6,694 nt of DNA from contig DBOT01000002.1 of the NCBI GenBank assembly GCA_002299975.1, forward strand, positions 1 through 6,694, in the 5' to 3' direction. Positions 1 through 6,529 of this stretch are shown here, in pieces. Position numbers and translations under genes: made by a program. Under the pieces are notes generated by a model that had not been told where the DNA came from, did not search any database, and saw only the letters and a list, made by a program, of their open reading frames with translations. The first letter of the stretch is position 1, and every line of letters starts with the position of its first letter. The DNA is from Lactobacillaceae bacterium UBA639 (GTDB lineage Bacteria > Bacillota > Bacilli > Lactobacillales > Lactobacillaceae).

Positions 1-215
1 GGGTTCATGTCCATGATGTAGACGTCCGTGACCCGACTAGCCTCGGGCGTCCGCATCCAGCGGGCAAATTCATCATCGATCCGGCCGGCCCCGCAATTGG
101 TCATGTCAAACTCAGTATCGTCAAACATTACCGGCTGGACCGCCTTTAGCAACAGTGGGGCCCCGAAGCCATCCAGGTCATTATGGGAAAATAATTTTAT
201 CGTGCGTTTTGCCAT
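1..215 (-). CDS. DHH-family phosphoesterase, NrnB-like (N-terminal part only)
   Basis: The gene runs off the left edge; 71 complete codons are visible. The protein begins MAKRTIKLFSHNDLDGFG. The HNDLDG stretch (residues 11-16) is the first metal-binding motif of the DHH superfamily, and YIMDMN around Asp69 fits the second motif aspartate. The opening closely resembles Bacillus subtilis NrnB, a nanoRNase that degrades very short RNA oligonucleotides, which from family knowledge would make this a cytoplasmic Mn-dependent phosphodiesterase. The start ATG at 213-215 is supported by a GAGG ribosome binding site 8 bases upstream. A promoter lies 42-70 bases upstream. The DHHA1 domain that would confirm substrate class lies outside the window, so other DHH enzymes (NrnA/GdpP-like) cannot be excluded, though the HNDLDG form favours NrnB. 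Confidence 0.8.
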   Translation of the reverse strand, partial: MAKRTIKLFSHNDLDGFGAPLLLKAVQPVMFDDTEFDMTNCGAGRIDDEFARWMRTPEASRVTDVYIMDMN

Positions 216-256
216 TCTATTCGCCTCGTCCTTATCAAAAGTTTATCCTACGACTC

Positions 257-284
257 ATTATACAGGATTTCCCCACTATTTCAC
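257..284 (-). promoter_or_regulatory. Promoter of the DHH phosphoesterase gene
   Basis: Read on the minus strand, a perfect TATAAT (-10, 257-262) lies 16 bases downstream of GTGAAA (-35, 279-284, four of six consensus matches). The predicted transcript starts near 250 and has a leader of roughly 35 bases before the ATG at 215. The perfect -10 suggests constitutive housekeeping expression; the -35 is weak. Confidence 0.6.
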
Positions 285-304
285 CGTCCGGATGACCGTT
301 TGAA

Positions 305-333
305 CTGACATCCACCAGACATCTTGTTATTAT
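305..333 (+). promoter_or_regulatory. Promoter of the DUF2325 gene
   Basis: CTGACA (305-310, five of six matches to the -35 consensus) is followed after exactly 17 bases by TATTAT (328-333, five of six matches to -10). Predicted transcription start is about 340, giving a leader of about 28 bases that contains the AAAGGA ribosome binding site (352-357) ten bases before the ATG at 368. It is back to back with the promoter of the divergent DHH gene, with no overlap of the core elements. Confidence 0.6.
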
Positions 334-367
334 TGAGATAGTCATAAATTGAAAGGAATCGACAAGT

Positions 368-1633
368 ATGAAAATTTACGATTATCGGCAAGAACTAATC
401 ACCTTGCTTGAAAATACCGGTGATGATCAACGCAGCCTCCAACAAACCCTGCGTAGTCTCTCTACCGTCATCAACATTCTCAACCACTACGACGACCAAG
501 ACGCTGAGAATGAGCAGCACCACTACGAAAGAAAGCCTGTTAAGCACCGCTACCAGGCTCGGCAACGAAATGAGCAGCCAATCTCATCCACGGCCCGCCA
601 TACACTTCATTCTCTCCTGACGGGACCATCCAATCAAGCAAAGGAGACCCCTACCCCGAGAAATGCTCCTACTGTGGTCCACGTACCGGCCGAACCAGAA
701 GCGCCTAAGGAAATCAGTGCCGAGGAACGCCTGGCAGCCGATAACATGTATCTGGTTCACCGGAAGCTGAGCGGGGCTGAGATCAACCACCGTTACTACT
801 CGGAAGCTATCCTGCACCAGCTCCACTTCCCGGTTGAAGATGGTGATATCGTTGAACTCGATCCCCACCAGTTAGTCCGTGGCTTGCCAAGCATCCGTCG
901 CGTCACCAGTGACCACCTAGACGACTACGAACCCGTCAAGATTAACGTAATCGAGTACGCTGAACTGCGACCCGTTCCGGGCTCCGATGTTCTCCAGATC
1001 GCCAGCACTATGAAGGGTGATTCGATCCTGGATCAGGCCCCGGCCAACACCGTCGTCGTCGACCCCTTCAAGTACCCAGGTCGTGACCTGAAGGCCGGCA
1101 TGGTAATTGACTTTGCCTACTTTGATCACGGTAACGGCCTGAAGGATGCCAGTGCAGGTAGTATTCGCTGGATTCACGAAAAGCAGGACTACGACACTAC
1201 CCGACAACCTGCCAAGCCAAAGACGGTCAAGAAGGTCACTAACACCAAGCACGACTATGAGAAGAAACTGGACTACGACCTCAAGCAGCGGACCGTCCTG
1301 GTAATCACCGGGGTTCGTGATAAAGTCCAGGGTCTCAAGCCGGTCATTGCCAAGCACCACGGGGTCTTCCACGGTCTCGATGCCTCAGCAGAAGAGAAGG
1401 TTTCCAGCAGTAAGATCAAGCGGGAGATCCGCGATGCCGACTTTGTCATCGTCTGCATCGACGCCATCCATCACCGGATCAGTCAGTTAGCTAACCACCA
1501 CGCTAAGCGCTACGACAAGCCACTGGCTATCGCTAACGTAACCTCCAATACTGCCGTAGAACGCGCCGTTGCCCGGGCCCTCAATGGTGATCCGGCCTAT
1601 GCTGCCTCCAGCGAGAAGATTAGTCAGAATTAA
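368..1633 (+). CDS. DUF2325 domain protein with long N-terminal extension, function unknown
   Basis: This is a 421-residue soluble protein with no signal peptide or membrane segment. Its C-terminal part (about residues 307-406) matches DUF2325 as I know that family: a strand with a glycine turn (VLVITGVRDK, 310-319), GVFHGLDAS (332-340), a basic helix, DADFVIVCIDAIHHR (356-370), then KRYDKPLAIANV (380-391). The usual GGR turn appears here as TGVR. Residues 1-45 look helical. Residues 45-117 are a polar linker rich in Gln, Pro and His and probably disordered. Residues 118-275 form a strand-rich middle region that contains FPVEDGDIVELD and DLKAGMVIDFAYFDHG, two similar turns that could mark a duplicated small barrel. 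Residues 276-306 are a lysine-rich linker. DUF2325 is often found as a domain of about 100 residues, so about three quarters of this protein is extra. No biochemical role can be assigned; a nucleotide- or nucleic-acid-linked role is only a guess from the Rossmann-like pattern and basic linkers. No clear terminator follows the gene. Confidence 0.85.
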   Translation: MKIYDYRQELITLLENTGDDQRSLQQTLRSLSTVINILNHYDDQDAENEQHHYERKPVKHRYQARQRNEQPISSTARHTLHSLLTGPSNQAKETPTPRNAPTVVHVPAEPEAPKEISAEERLAADNMYLVHRKLSGAEINHRYYSEAILHQLHFPVEDGDIVELDPHQLVRGLPSIRRVTSDHLDDYEPVKINVIEYAELRPVPGSDVLQIASTMKGDSILDQAPANTVVVDPFKYPGRDLKAGMVIDFAYFDHGNGLKDASAGSIRWIHEKQDYDTTRQPAKPKTVKKVTNTKHDYEKKLDYDLKQRTVLVITGVRDKVQGLKPVIAKHHGVFHGLDASAEEKVSSSKIKREIRDADFVIVCIDAIHHRISQLANHHAKRYDKPLAIANVTSNTAVERAVARALNGDPAYAASSEKISQN

Positions 1634-1651
1634 AAAATGTTAAATTTTGTG

Positions 1652-1679
1652 TTGACTTTTCTTAAAAACTGCTTAGAAT
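1652..1679 (+). promoter_or_regulatory. Promoter of the T-box leader and brnQ
   Basis: TTGACT (1652-1657) is separated by 16 bases from TAGAAT (1674-1679); each matches five of six consensus positions. Predicted transcription start is about 1686, just before the first conserved element of the T-box. The promoter begins only 19 bases after the DUF2325 stop codon, in an AT-rich stretch that contrasts with the flanking genes. Confidence 0.7.
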
Positions 1680-1685
1680 AATAAA

Positions 1686-1974
1686 CAACAATTTAATTAT
1701 TCGATCGCAATGAGAAAGAAGAGTAGCTCAGCAGGATGCTTCAGCGAGTCCCGTTTTGGTGTGAGGGGATAGTCAATCTTGCCCGGTGAAAATCACTTTC
1801 GAGTCCGGTTCTTAAATCCAGTAAGTTCCGGTGGTTACACCCATTATCGTGTCAGCGTATCGCCGTCAGTCGGCCGTACGTGGAAGGTACTGTCAGCGAT
1901 GACGGTACGAACATAGGGTGGTACCACGCTAAGGCGTCCCTTAACCAAAGTAATTTTGGTTAAGGGACTTTTTT
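1686..1974 (+). ncRNA. T-box riboswitch, predicted isoleucine-specific (ATC specifier)
   Basis: This leader senses the charging state of a tRNA and controls transcription read-through into brnQ. Visible elements in order: the GA-rich motif AGAAAGAAGAGTAG (1713-1726), a distal loop with GGTGTGAGG (1758-1766), the specifier region GAAA-ATC-A (1788-1795) followed by CTTTCGAGT, a Stem III hairpin with a 9-bp stem capped by a GCGA tetraloop (1887-1908), the T-box core AGGGTGGTACCACG (1915-1928), and a terminator. The codon-like ATC at 1792-1794 is followed by the expected purine and aligns with the GGC specifier of B. subtilis glyQS, so it should read tRNA-Ile. The TGGT (1919-1922) would pair with an ACCA acceptor end, which fits the A discriminator of tRNA-Ile. 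The antiterminator pairs AGGG (1915-1918) and ACG (1926-1928) with CGTCCCT (1935-1941) around a 7-base bulge. T-box architecture is certain; amino acid identity is a strong inference. Confidence 0.95.
1936..1974 (+). terminator. T-box regulated intrinsic terminator
   Basis: A perfect 14-bp stem (1936-1949 with 1955-1968) with a 5-base GTAAT loop is followed by six T residues (1969-1974). Bases 1936-1941 of the left arm are also needed for the antiterminator helix, so the two structures are mutually exclusive, as expected for a transcription-attenuating T-box. Confidence 0.93.
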
Positions 1975-2025
1975 GTTGTGATCAAGCAATTATTTCGAAT
2001 TTTCTATTTTAGGAGGAAGAGTTTC

Positions 2026-3405
2026 ATGCAAGATCTCACATCACGAAAACTAACGTGGAAACAGTATCTCGTCGTTGCTTCACTGCTCTTTGGCTTGTTC
2101 TTCGGTGCCGGGAACTTGATTTTCCCACTCCACCTGGGGCAATTGGCCGGTGCTCACTGGGGAACTGCCGCTGTCGGTTTCCTGGTCACCGGGGTGCTGC
2201 TCCCCTTATTGTCCGTTCTAGCTGTCGCTGTCACCCGGGCCGAGGGGGTTTATGACATCGGTCGTCCGCTTGGCACTGTCTTTGCCCTAGTATTCATGGT
2301 CCTCATTCACGCCACCATCGGTCCCCTCTTCGGAACACCCCGGACAGCAACCGTATCCTTCACCGTTGGGGTTGCACCATTTTTGCCCAAGCAATACACC
2401 ACCGTTGCCCTCCTCGTCTTCTCAGCCCTATTCTTCTTGGCTGCCTTTGCCTTTTCCTACCGGGAGAACAACATCCTAGCTAATGTCGGTAAGGTCCTGA
2501 ATCCCGTTTTCTTAGCCCTTTTATTCCTGGTCTTCGTGGTAGCCTTCGCAAACCCACTCGGTAATCCAGCTACCGCTCCCGTAACGACCGCCTATGCTCA
2601 CGATGCTCTGACTAATGGTTTCCTTGAAGGTTACAACACAATGGATGCCCTGGCCGGTCTGGCCTTCGGGGTCACCGTTGTCACCGCTGTCCGTTCCATG
2701 GGTCAACGGCGGGCCAGTGATGTCTCCCGCGTTGTTGCTAAGTCCGGTGTTCTGGCCGTCAGTGCCATCGCCGTTATCTACCTTCTGCTGATCGTCCTTG
2801 GGGCAATGTCACTTGGTCGGTTCAAGGTCTCCGCAGATGGTGGGGTCGCCTTCACCCAGCTGGTTAATGCCTATGCCGGTGCCTTTGGTCAGGTCGTTTT
2901 GGCCTTCCTGCTGACGGTTACCTGCCTGACTACCGCAGTTGGTTTGGTTGCTGCCTTCGCCCAAGACTTCCACAAGCATTTCCCAAAGGTCAGCTACCAC
3001 ACCTGGTTAGCCCTTAGTTGCCTGGCTTCTTTTCTGACTGCCAACTTTGGCCTTGACCAGATCATCGCTTGGTCAACTCCAATGCTGATGTTCCTCTATC
3101 CACTGGCAATGGTTCTCATCCTCTTGTCCGTCAGCTCACCGCTCTTCCATCGTGACGGAGTTGTCTACCTCTTCGTCGTCCTGTTCACGGTCGTGCCGGC
3201 ACTCGGCGACATGGTAGTAGCCTTTCCAGCAGTTGTTAGTCAAAGCCACTTTGGCCTTACTGTTGCTGCTTGGCGGGCCCACATGCCCCTTGCTTCAATG
3301 GGGCTGTCATGGTTGGTCCCAGCGTTGGTTGGTGCAGTTGTCGGCCTGCTCTTCCACTGGTTCCGTCGGCAACGGGCAACCGCTCCACAGACTGATCTTG
3401 ACTAA
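2026..3405 (+). CDS. brnQ: Branched-chain amino acid transporter, BrnQ (LIVCS family)
   Basis: A cation-coupled uptake carrier for isoleucine, leucine and valine in the cytoplasmic membrane; the coupling ion is inferred from the family. The 459-residue protein is hydrophobic throughout, with about twelve membrane segments and a short basic C-terminus (residues 444-450 FHWFRRQ). Family hallmarks are FFGAGNLIFP (25-34), GPLFGTPRTATVSF (99-112), DALAGLAFG (207-215) and the TCLTTAVGL region (299-307). Length is usual for BrnQ. The ATG at 2026 is chosen because AGGAGG (2011-2016) sits nine bases before it. An in-frame GTG at 1978 would add 16 residues, but it falls in the tail of the terminator and has no ribosome binding site. 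The gene is a single-gene unit under the isoleucine T-box, so expression should rise when charged tRNA-Ile falls. It ends at a bidirectional terminator. Confidence 0.95.
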   Translation: MQDLTSRKLTWKQYLVVASLLFGLFFGAGNLIFPLHLGQLAGAHWGTAAVGFLVTGVLLPLLSVLAVAVTRAEGVYDIGRPLGTVFALVFMVLIHATIGPLFGTPRTATVSFTVGVAPFLPKQYTTVALLVFSALFFLAAFAFSYRENNILANVGKVLNPVFLALLFLVFVVAFANPLGNPATAPVTTAYAHDALTNGFLEGYNTMDALAGLAFGVTVVTAVRSMGQRRASDVSRVVAKSGVLAVSAIAVIYLLLIVLGAMSLGRFKVSADGGVAFTQLVNAYAGAFGQVVLAFLLTVTCLTTAVGLVAAFAQDFHKHFPKVSYHTWLALSCLASFLTANFGLDQIIAWSTPMLMFLYPLAMVLILLSVSSPLFHRDGVVYLFVVLFTVVPALGDMVVAFPAVVSQSHFGLTVAAWRAHMPLASMGLSWLVPALVGAVVGLLFHWFRRQRATAPQTDLD

Positions 3406-3416
3406 CTATCAATAGC

Positions 3417-3452
3417 AAAAGGACGATCACCGAAACGATGATCGTCCTTTTT
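3417..3452. terminator. Bidirectional intrinsic terminator between convergent brnQ and glucosaminidase genes
   Basis: GGACGATCA (3421-3429) pairs with TGATCGTCC (3439-3447), extended by AAAA (3417-3420) opposite TTTT (3448-3451). There is a T run on the right for the plus strand (3448-3452) and one of four on the other strand for minus transcripts. It lies 11 bases after the brnQ stop and 5 bases beyond the stop of the minus-strand gene, so it can serve both. Confidence 0.92.
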
Positions 3453-3457
3453 AGCTG

Positions 3458-4051
3458 TTATTTATCATACTTATTAAGGTGGAACTTTTGGATCGCGTAG
3501 ATTAGCTTGCTAGCATAATTGGGATCAGTTGCGTACCCGTTCTTCTGAAGCTCATAGGCTGCCTGCTGGTAGTTCTTAGCCTTCTGGACACCCCGGAAAC
3601 GCTGGTGGTTATCAGCGGTCCCGCGAACAATCAAGTAAGTGTGCGACTTGATCGAATCGCTCCAGCTATCGTAAACCTGGAAGTATTGCTTAACTTCCTT
3701 GTTCTTACCGTTGATGTTTTCGGTTGTATACATCCGCACGCGATTGTGCTTAGAGTTAGCCTTGATTCCAAAGAGGTTGTTGTACTTGTAAGCCAGCTTA
3801 CTCCGTCCCCAGTTAGACTCGGTCCCGGCCTGAGCGATGGTGATGCTAGCTGGAATATGATACTTTCGCTGCTCCTGCTGGGCGGCAGGGGCCACCTGCT
3901 TGATAAATTGGTTGACGGTAATCTTAGCCGAGTGGGTCTCCCGGTGGTGCGGCGCTGGTTGGTCGTTAAACTCAAAGGCGCCCAGCGCCATCGTGACGAC
4001 CAAAACAATCCCCAATACTGACGCGATAATTATTGATAGGCGTTTTTTCAT
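3458..4051 (-). CDS. Membrane-anchored GH73 endo-beta-N-acetylglucosaminidase
   Basis: A peptidoglycan hydrolase predicted to cleave the glycan backbone of the cell wall, by membership of glycoside hydrolase family 73. The 197-residue protein has a KKR N-terminus and one hydrophobic segment (residues 5-26) with no obvious lipobox or Ala-X-Ala cleavage site, so it may stay anchored and face outward. The catalytic domain covers about 45-195. Landmarks are IPASITIAQAGTESNWG (67-82) with the catalytic Glu78, YNNLFGIKA (90-98), YTTENINGK (108-116), and GYATDPNYASKL (172-183). There is no LysM, SH3b or other wall-binding module, so cleavage may be local to the membrane. The ATG at 4051 is preferred: GGAGG (on the minus strand, 4060-4064) is eight bases before it. 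An ATG at 4066 would add five residues, but its possible GAGGA lies upstream of the predicted transcription start. Roles in daughter-cell separation or wall turnover are inferred. Confidence 0.9.
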   Translation of the reverse strand: MKKRLSIIIASVLGIVLVVTMALGAFEFNDQPAPHHRETHSAKITVNQFIKQVAPAAQQEQRKYHIPASITIAQAGTESNWGRSKLAYKYNNLFGIKANSKHNRVRMYTTENINGKNKEVKQYFQVYDSWSDSIKSHTYLIVRGTADNHQRFRGVQKAKNYQQAAYELQKNGYATDPNYASKLIYAIQKFHLNKYDK

Positions 4052-4081
4052 TAAGCTCGCCTCCATTTATTCAGTTTCCTC

Positions 4082-4087
4082 ATTATA
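4082..4087 (-). promoter_or_regulatory. -10 element of the glucosaminidase promoter
   Basis: A perfect TATAAT on the minus strand predicts a start near 4075 and a leader of about 24 bases holding the GGAGG site for the ATG at 4051. No convincing -35 is present: the expected position (about 4104-4110) falls in the T tract and distal stem of the preceding operon's terminator, reading CGCTTT. The promoter may be weak or activator-dependent, but the separate transcription unit seems sound given the terminator just upstream. Confidence 0.6.
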
Positions 4088-4100
4088 GTAATTTTCCACC

Positions 4101-4146
4101 AAAAAAGCGAAACTTTCGGGATATCTTCACGAAAGTTTCGCTTTTT
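4101..4146 (-). terminator. Intrinsic terminator of the ABC-F / CmpB operon
   Basis: A 17-bp perfect inverted repeat (4102-4118 with 4130-4146), including A/T tails, encloses an 11-base loop. On the minus strand the core pairs GCGAAACTTTCG with CGAAAGTTTCGC and is followed by six T residues. It starts 9 bases after the stop codon of the CmpB-family gene. The A tract on the other side could also let it act on plus-strand transcripts. Confidence 0.9.
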
Positions 4147-4155
4147 AATCGACAA

Positions 4156-4935
4156 TTACTCTTTCTTCAACAAGTCCTTCTTCAACTCATTGAAGTGTTT
4201 GGCATCTAAGACTTTGAGCTTAGGGAAGCTCTTAACTAGCCGCCGCTCGTTCCAGTTTAACCGGTGAAGGCGGAGTTCCGAACGCCGCTTCAGTAGATCA
4301 GTGTGCCAGTTATCCAACCGGCGTGCCAAAGCCGGCCGTTCTTCCGGCAGGGCACTAGCCAGGCGCTGTTTGAGTTTCTCTTGGTAGGCCACCGCCCGTT
4401 GTTCCCACTGCTGGGTAGTTGTATGGAAGTGACGAACACTGAAGATCGTTAAAACAGTATCGGTTCCCATCACCAGGACGACCAAGAGGGCCAGCATCCC
4501 GTGCGTATGGGCCTCCTCCCAGTTGATCACCCGTTGAATGAAGGGCTGGATAAAACGGACCAGGAGGACTACCCCGATCCCCCAGAAGAACGAGATCTGT
4601 GGAGCTACCCGTCCCTGCAGGTTACCCCAGAGGTGGGAGTAGTCCCAAAGTTTCATGTGAAACACCTTTTCCAGAAACAGGCTCGCCACATATTCAAAGA
4701 TCGTGGCGACAACAATCCCAACCAAGAACAAGAGGATCAGACTATGCTGAACCCGGTAGGTTGCGATCAGAATCGTGGTCACCGCAAATCCGTACACCGG
4801 GCAGTAAGGGCCAAACAGGAATCCCCGGTAGGCAAAGTGGTGGTCCTTGATGGAACAATAGAATGTTTCCCATAGCCAGCCCACCACCGAGTAGGTGAAG
4901 AACAGGACAATGATTTCAGAAATAGTAAAGGGCAT
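4156..4935 (-). CDS. CmpB-family putative ABC transporter permease (PF06541-type membrane protein)
   Basis: A 259-residue membrane protein of unproven function. It carries the hallmarks of the family Pfam calls ABC_trans_CmpB: VVGWLWETFYCSI (17-29), YRGFLFGPYCPVYGF (36-50), and FEYVASLFLEKVFHMKLWDYS followed by NLQGRV (80-110). Five hydrophobic segments lie at about 5-27, 42-60, 66-90, 113-133 and 146-168. Residues 172-259 form a highly charged, mostly basic helical tail, probably cytoplasmic by the positive-inside rule and possibly coiled coil. The family's annotation as a permease is not backed by a classical ABC permease EAA loop here. The start ATG at 4935 is preceded by AGGAGG with a 5-base spacer. 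It follows the ABC-F gene by 12 bases and is surely co-transcribed, suggesting joint function or shared regulation. A partnership with the ABC-F ATPase is inference, since ABC-F proteins normally act on ribosomes. Confidence 0.88.
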   Translation of the reverse strand: MPFTISEIIVLFFTYSVVGWLWETFYCSIKDHHFAYRGFLFGPYCPVYGFAVTTILIATYRVQHSLILLFLVGIVVATIFEYVASLFLEKVFHMKLWDYSHLWGNLQGRVAPQISFFWGIGVVLLVRFIQPFIQRVINWEEAHTHGMLALLVVLVMGTDTVLTIFSVRHFHTTTQQWEQRAVAYQEKLKQRLASALPEERPALARRLDNWHTDLLKRRSELRLHRLNWNERRLVKSFPKLKVLDAKHFNELKKDLLKKE

Positions 4936-4947
4936 GGTTCCCTCCTG

Positions 4948-6492
4948 TTATGACTTCAGGCTCAATTTTTCGACGTTTAAGATCTTATCCAGCCAACCGG
5001 TGTAGAAGCTCTCCTCGTGGCTGACCAGGATTAGGTTCCCCGGGAATTCCTGAAGAGCTTTCTTCAGACCATCCTTAGTCTCATCGTCTAGGTGGTTAGT
5101 CGGTTCGTCCATGATCAGGAAGTTACATGGCGTCAGCTCCAGAATTGCCAGCTTGACCTTCGTCTGTTCACCCCCGGAAAGCAGGTGAAGGGGCTTCATC
5201 GTATTGGCGGCATTGATCCCCGCTCGGGCCAGCTTGGTCCGGATCGTCCGCGGCTGCATGGTCGGGAACATGTTCTGAATGGTCTGCAGTGGTGTCAGTG
5301 ACGGGTCATCCCAAACCAGATCCTGATCAAAGTAGTTGATCTTAGCCGATGGTGAGAAGGTCGCCGTTCCGGATAAGGCCGGGATCTTCTTCAAGATTGA
5401 CTTAATCAGGGTAGACTTACCAACCCCGTTGAACCCAGTGAAGAGGAGCTTTTCGCCCATCGTCATTGAAAAGGTTACCGGAGCCAATAGTGGCCGCCCA
5501 TAACCAACGGACAGATTCTCAACCCGCAGCGCGTTGGCCGAACCAGTATTCTCATACGGGAAGTGGAAGGTGGCCTTCAGGTTATCAGCCGGCGGATCAA
5601 TCTTCTTCATCCGGGCCAGCATCTTCTCCCGGGACTTAGCCATGGTCGACTTAGAGCCCGCCTTGTTCTTGCGAATAAAGCGTTCTGCCTTCTCGATCAC
5701 GACCTGTTGTTTCTCGTACTCCCGCTCCTGGGCTTCCTTACGCTCTTCCTTCTGACGCATGGCCTGCTGGAAGCTTCCCCGGTACTTGGTGATCTTACCA
5801 AAGGAAACGTCACAGATAGTATTGGTGACCTTCTCCAGGAAGTCGTAGTCGTGGGAAATGATCATTGCTGCCCCATCGAAGTCGTTGAGGTAATCAGTCA
5901 GCCACTCAATGTGCGCAGTATCCAGGTAGTTCGTCGGTTCGTCCAGCAGGATGACGTCTGGATTCTCCAGGAGCATCTTGGCCAGGATGATTTTTGAACG
6001 TTGACCCCCACTCATCTCGGAGACGACATGGTCTTTACCAATATCGGTCAGGCCCAGACCGTTCATTACCCGCTCGATCCGCGTTTCGATCTCGTAAAAA
6101 TTATTGGCGTCGAGTTTTTCCTGGATCCGACCCGCCTTAGTCAGGAGGCTGTCATCCATCTTATCAGCGTACTCGGCGTAATACTTATTCATCTGATCGT
6201 TTAATTGATAGAGCTCCTGAAAGGCTGTGTGCAGAAACTCGATCAAGGTCATCCCCGCCGGAATATCAACGTACTGGTCGAGGTAACCGATCTTAACACC
6301 CTTTTGCCATTTAACACTACCATCCACCGGCAGGACTTTACCGATCAAGATCTTAATCAGGGTACTTTTGCCGGCCCCGTTTTGACCGACAATCCCCATA
6401 TGTTCGTGTTTTTCCAATTGAAAGCTGGCGTCTTCGTAGAGCTTCTTATCAGCGTAACTCATCGTCAGGCCTTCAACATCTAACACTGCCAT
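4948..6492 (-). CDS. ABC-F family ATPase (YfmM/YbiT-like, ribosome-associated type)
   Basis: A soluble 514-residue protein with two ABC ATPase domains in one chain and no membrane segment, the ABC-F layout. Domain 1 has Walker A GQNGAGKST (36-44), signature SGGQ (161-164), Walker B ILLDEPTNYLD (181-191) with Glu185, and switch His214. Domain 2 has GFNGVGKST (353-361), SGGEQ (439-443), LIMDEPTNHLD (459-469) with Glu463, and His492. All catalytic residues are intact. The highly charged interdomain linker (about 240-305, with KNKAGSKSTMAKSREKMLARM) is the segment that enters the ribosomal E site in characterised ABC-F factors. Resemblance is closest to the B. subtilis YfmM/E. coli YbiT type as I recall them; nothing specifically marks it as an antibiotic resistance factor. 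The ATG at 6492 is preferred over an in-frame GTG at 6501, because that GTG lies inside the ribosome binding site (GAGGTG, six bases before the ATG). It is the first gene of the operon with the CmpB-type protein. Confidence 0.93.
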   Translation of the reverse strand: MAVLDVEGLTMSYADKKLYEDASFQLEKHEHMGIVGQNGAGKSTLIKILIGKVLPVDGSVKWQKGVKIGYLDQYVDIPAGMTLIEFLHTAFQELYQLNDQMNKYYAEYADKMDDSLLTKAGRIQEKLDANNFYEIETRIERVMNGLGLTDIGKDHVVSEMSGGQRSKIILAKMLLENPDVILLDEPTNYLDTAHIEWLTDYLNDFDGAAMIISHDYDFLEKVTNTICDVSFGKITKYRGSFQQAMRQKEERKEAQEREYEKQQVVIEKAERFIRKNKAGSKSTMAKSREKMLARMKKIDPPADNLKATFHFPYENTGSANALRVENLSVGYGRPLLAPVTFSMTMGEKLLFTGFNGVGKSTLIKSILKKIPALSGTATFSPSAKINYFDQDLVWDDPSLTPLQTIQNMFPTMQPRTIRTKLARAGINAANTMKPLHLLSGGEQTKVKLAILELTPCNFLIMDEPTNHLDDETKDGLKKALQEFPGNLILVSHEESFYTGWLDKILNVEKLSLKS

Positions 6493-6529
6493 TATTTTCA
6501 CCTCATCTTATGAATAAACTGTGGTCAAT

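Noticed and set aside
28..303. A plus-strand open frame of 91 codons at the left edge.
   Set aside because: It lies antisense over the start of the DHH gene and extends through the divergent promoter region. It has no family resemblance and no ribosome binding site.
917..1372. A 151-codon minus-strand open frame inside the DUF2325 gene.
   Set aside because: This is a shadow frame of the real gene with no supporting start signals; similar long antisense frames inside the GH73, CmpB-type and ABC-F genes were dismissed for the same reason.
1720..1812. A tRNA-like stretch: AGTAGCTCAGCAGG followed later by TTTCGAGTCCGG resembles D-arm and T-arm sequences.
   Set aside because: There is no acceptor stem or correctly placed anticodon arm, and the distance between the arms is too long. 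Every element is accounted for by Stem I of the T-box riboswitch.
1978..2025. GTG start at 1978 giving a 16-residue N-terminal extension of BrnQ.
   Set aside because: It overlaps the tail of the T-box terminator and has no ribosome binding site, whereas the ATG at 2026 has an AGGAGG at ideal spacing and yields a standard BrnQ N-terminus.
4948..6492. The ABC-F gene as an antibiotic resistance determinant.
   Set aside because: The leader is short with no attenuator, there is no mobile context, and the motifs fit the housekeeping YfmM/YbiT-like type. The linker alone does not allow a resistance call.
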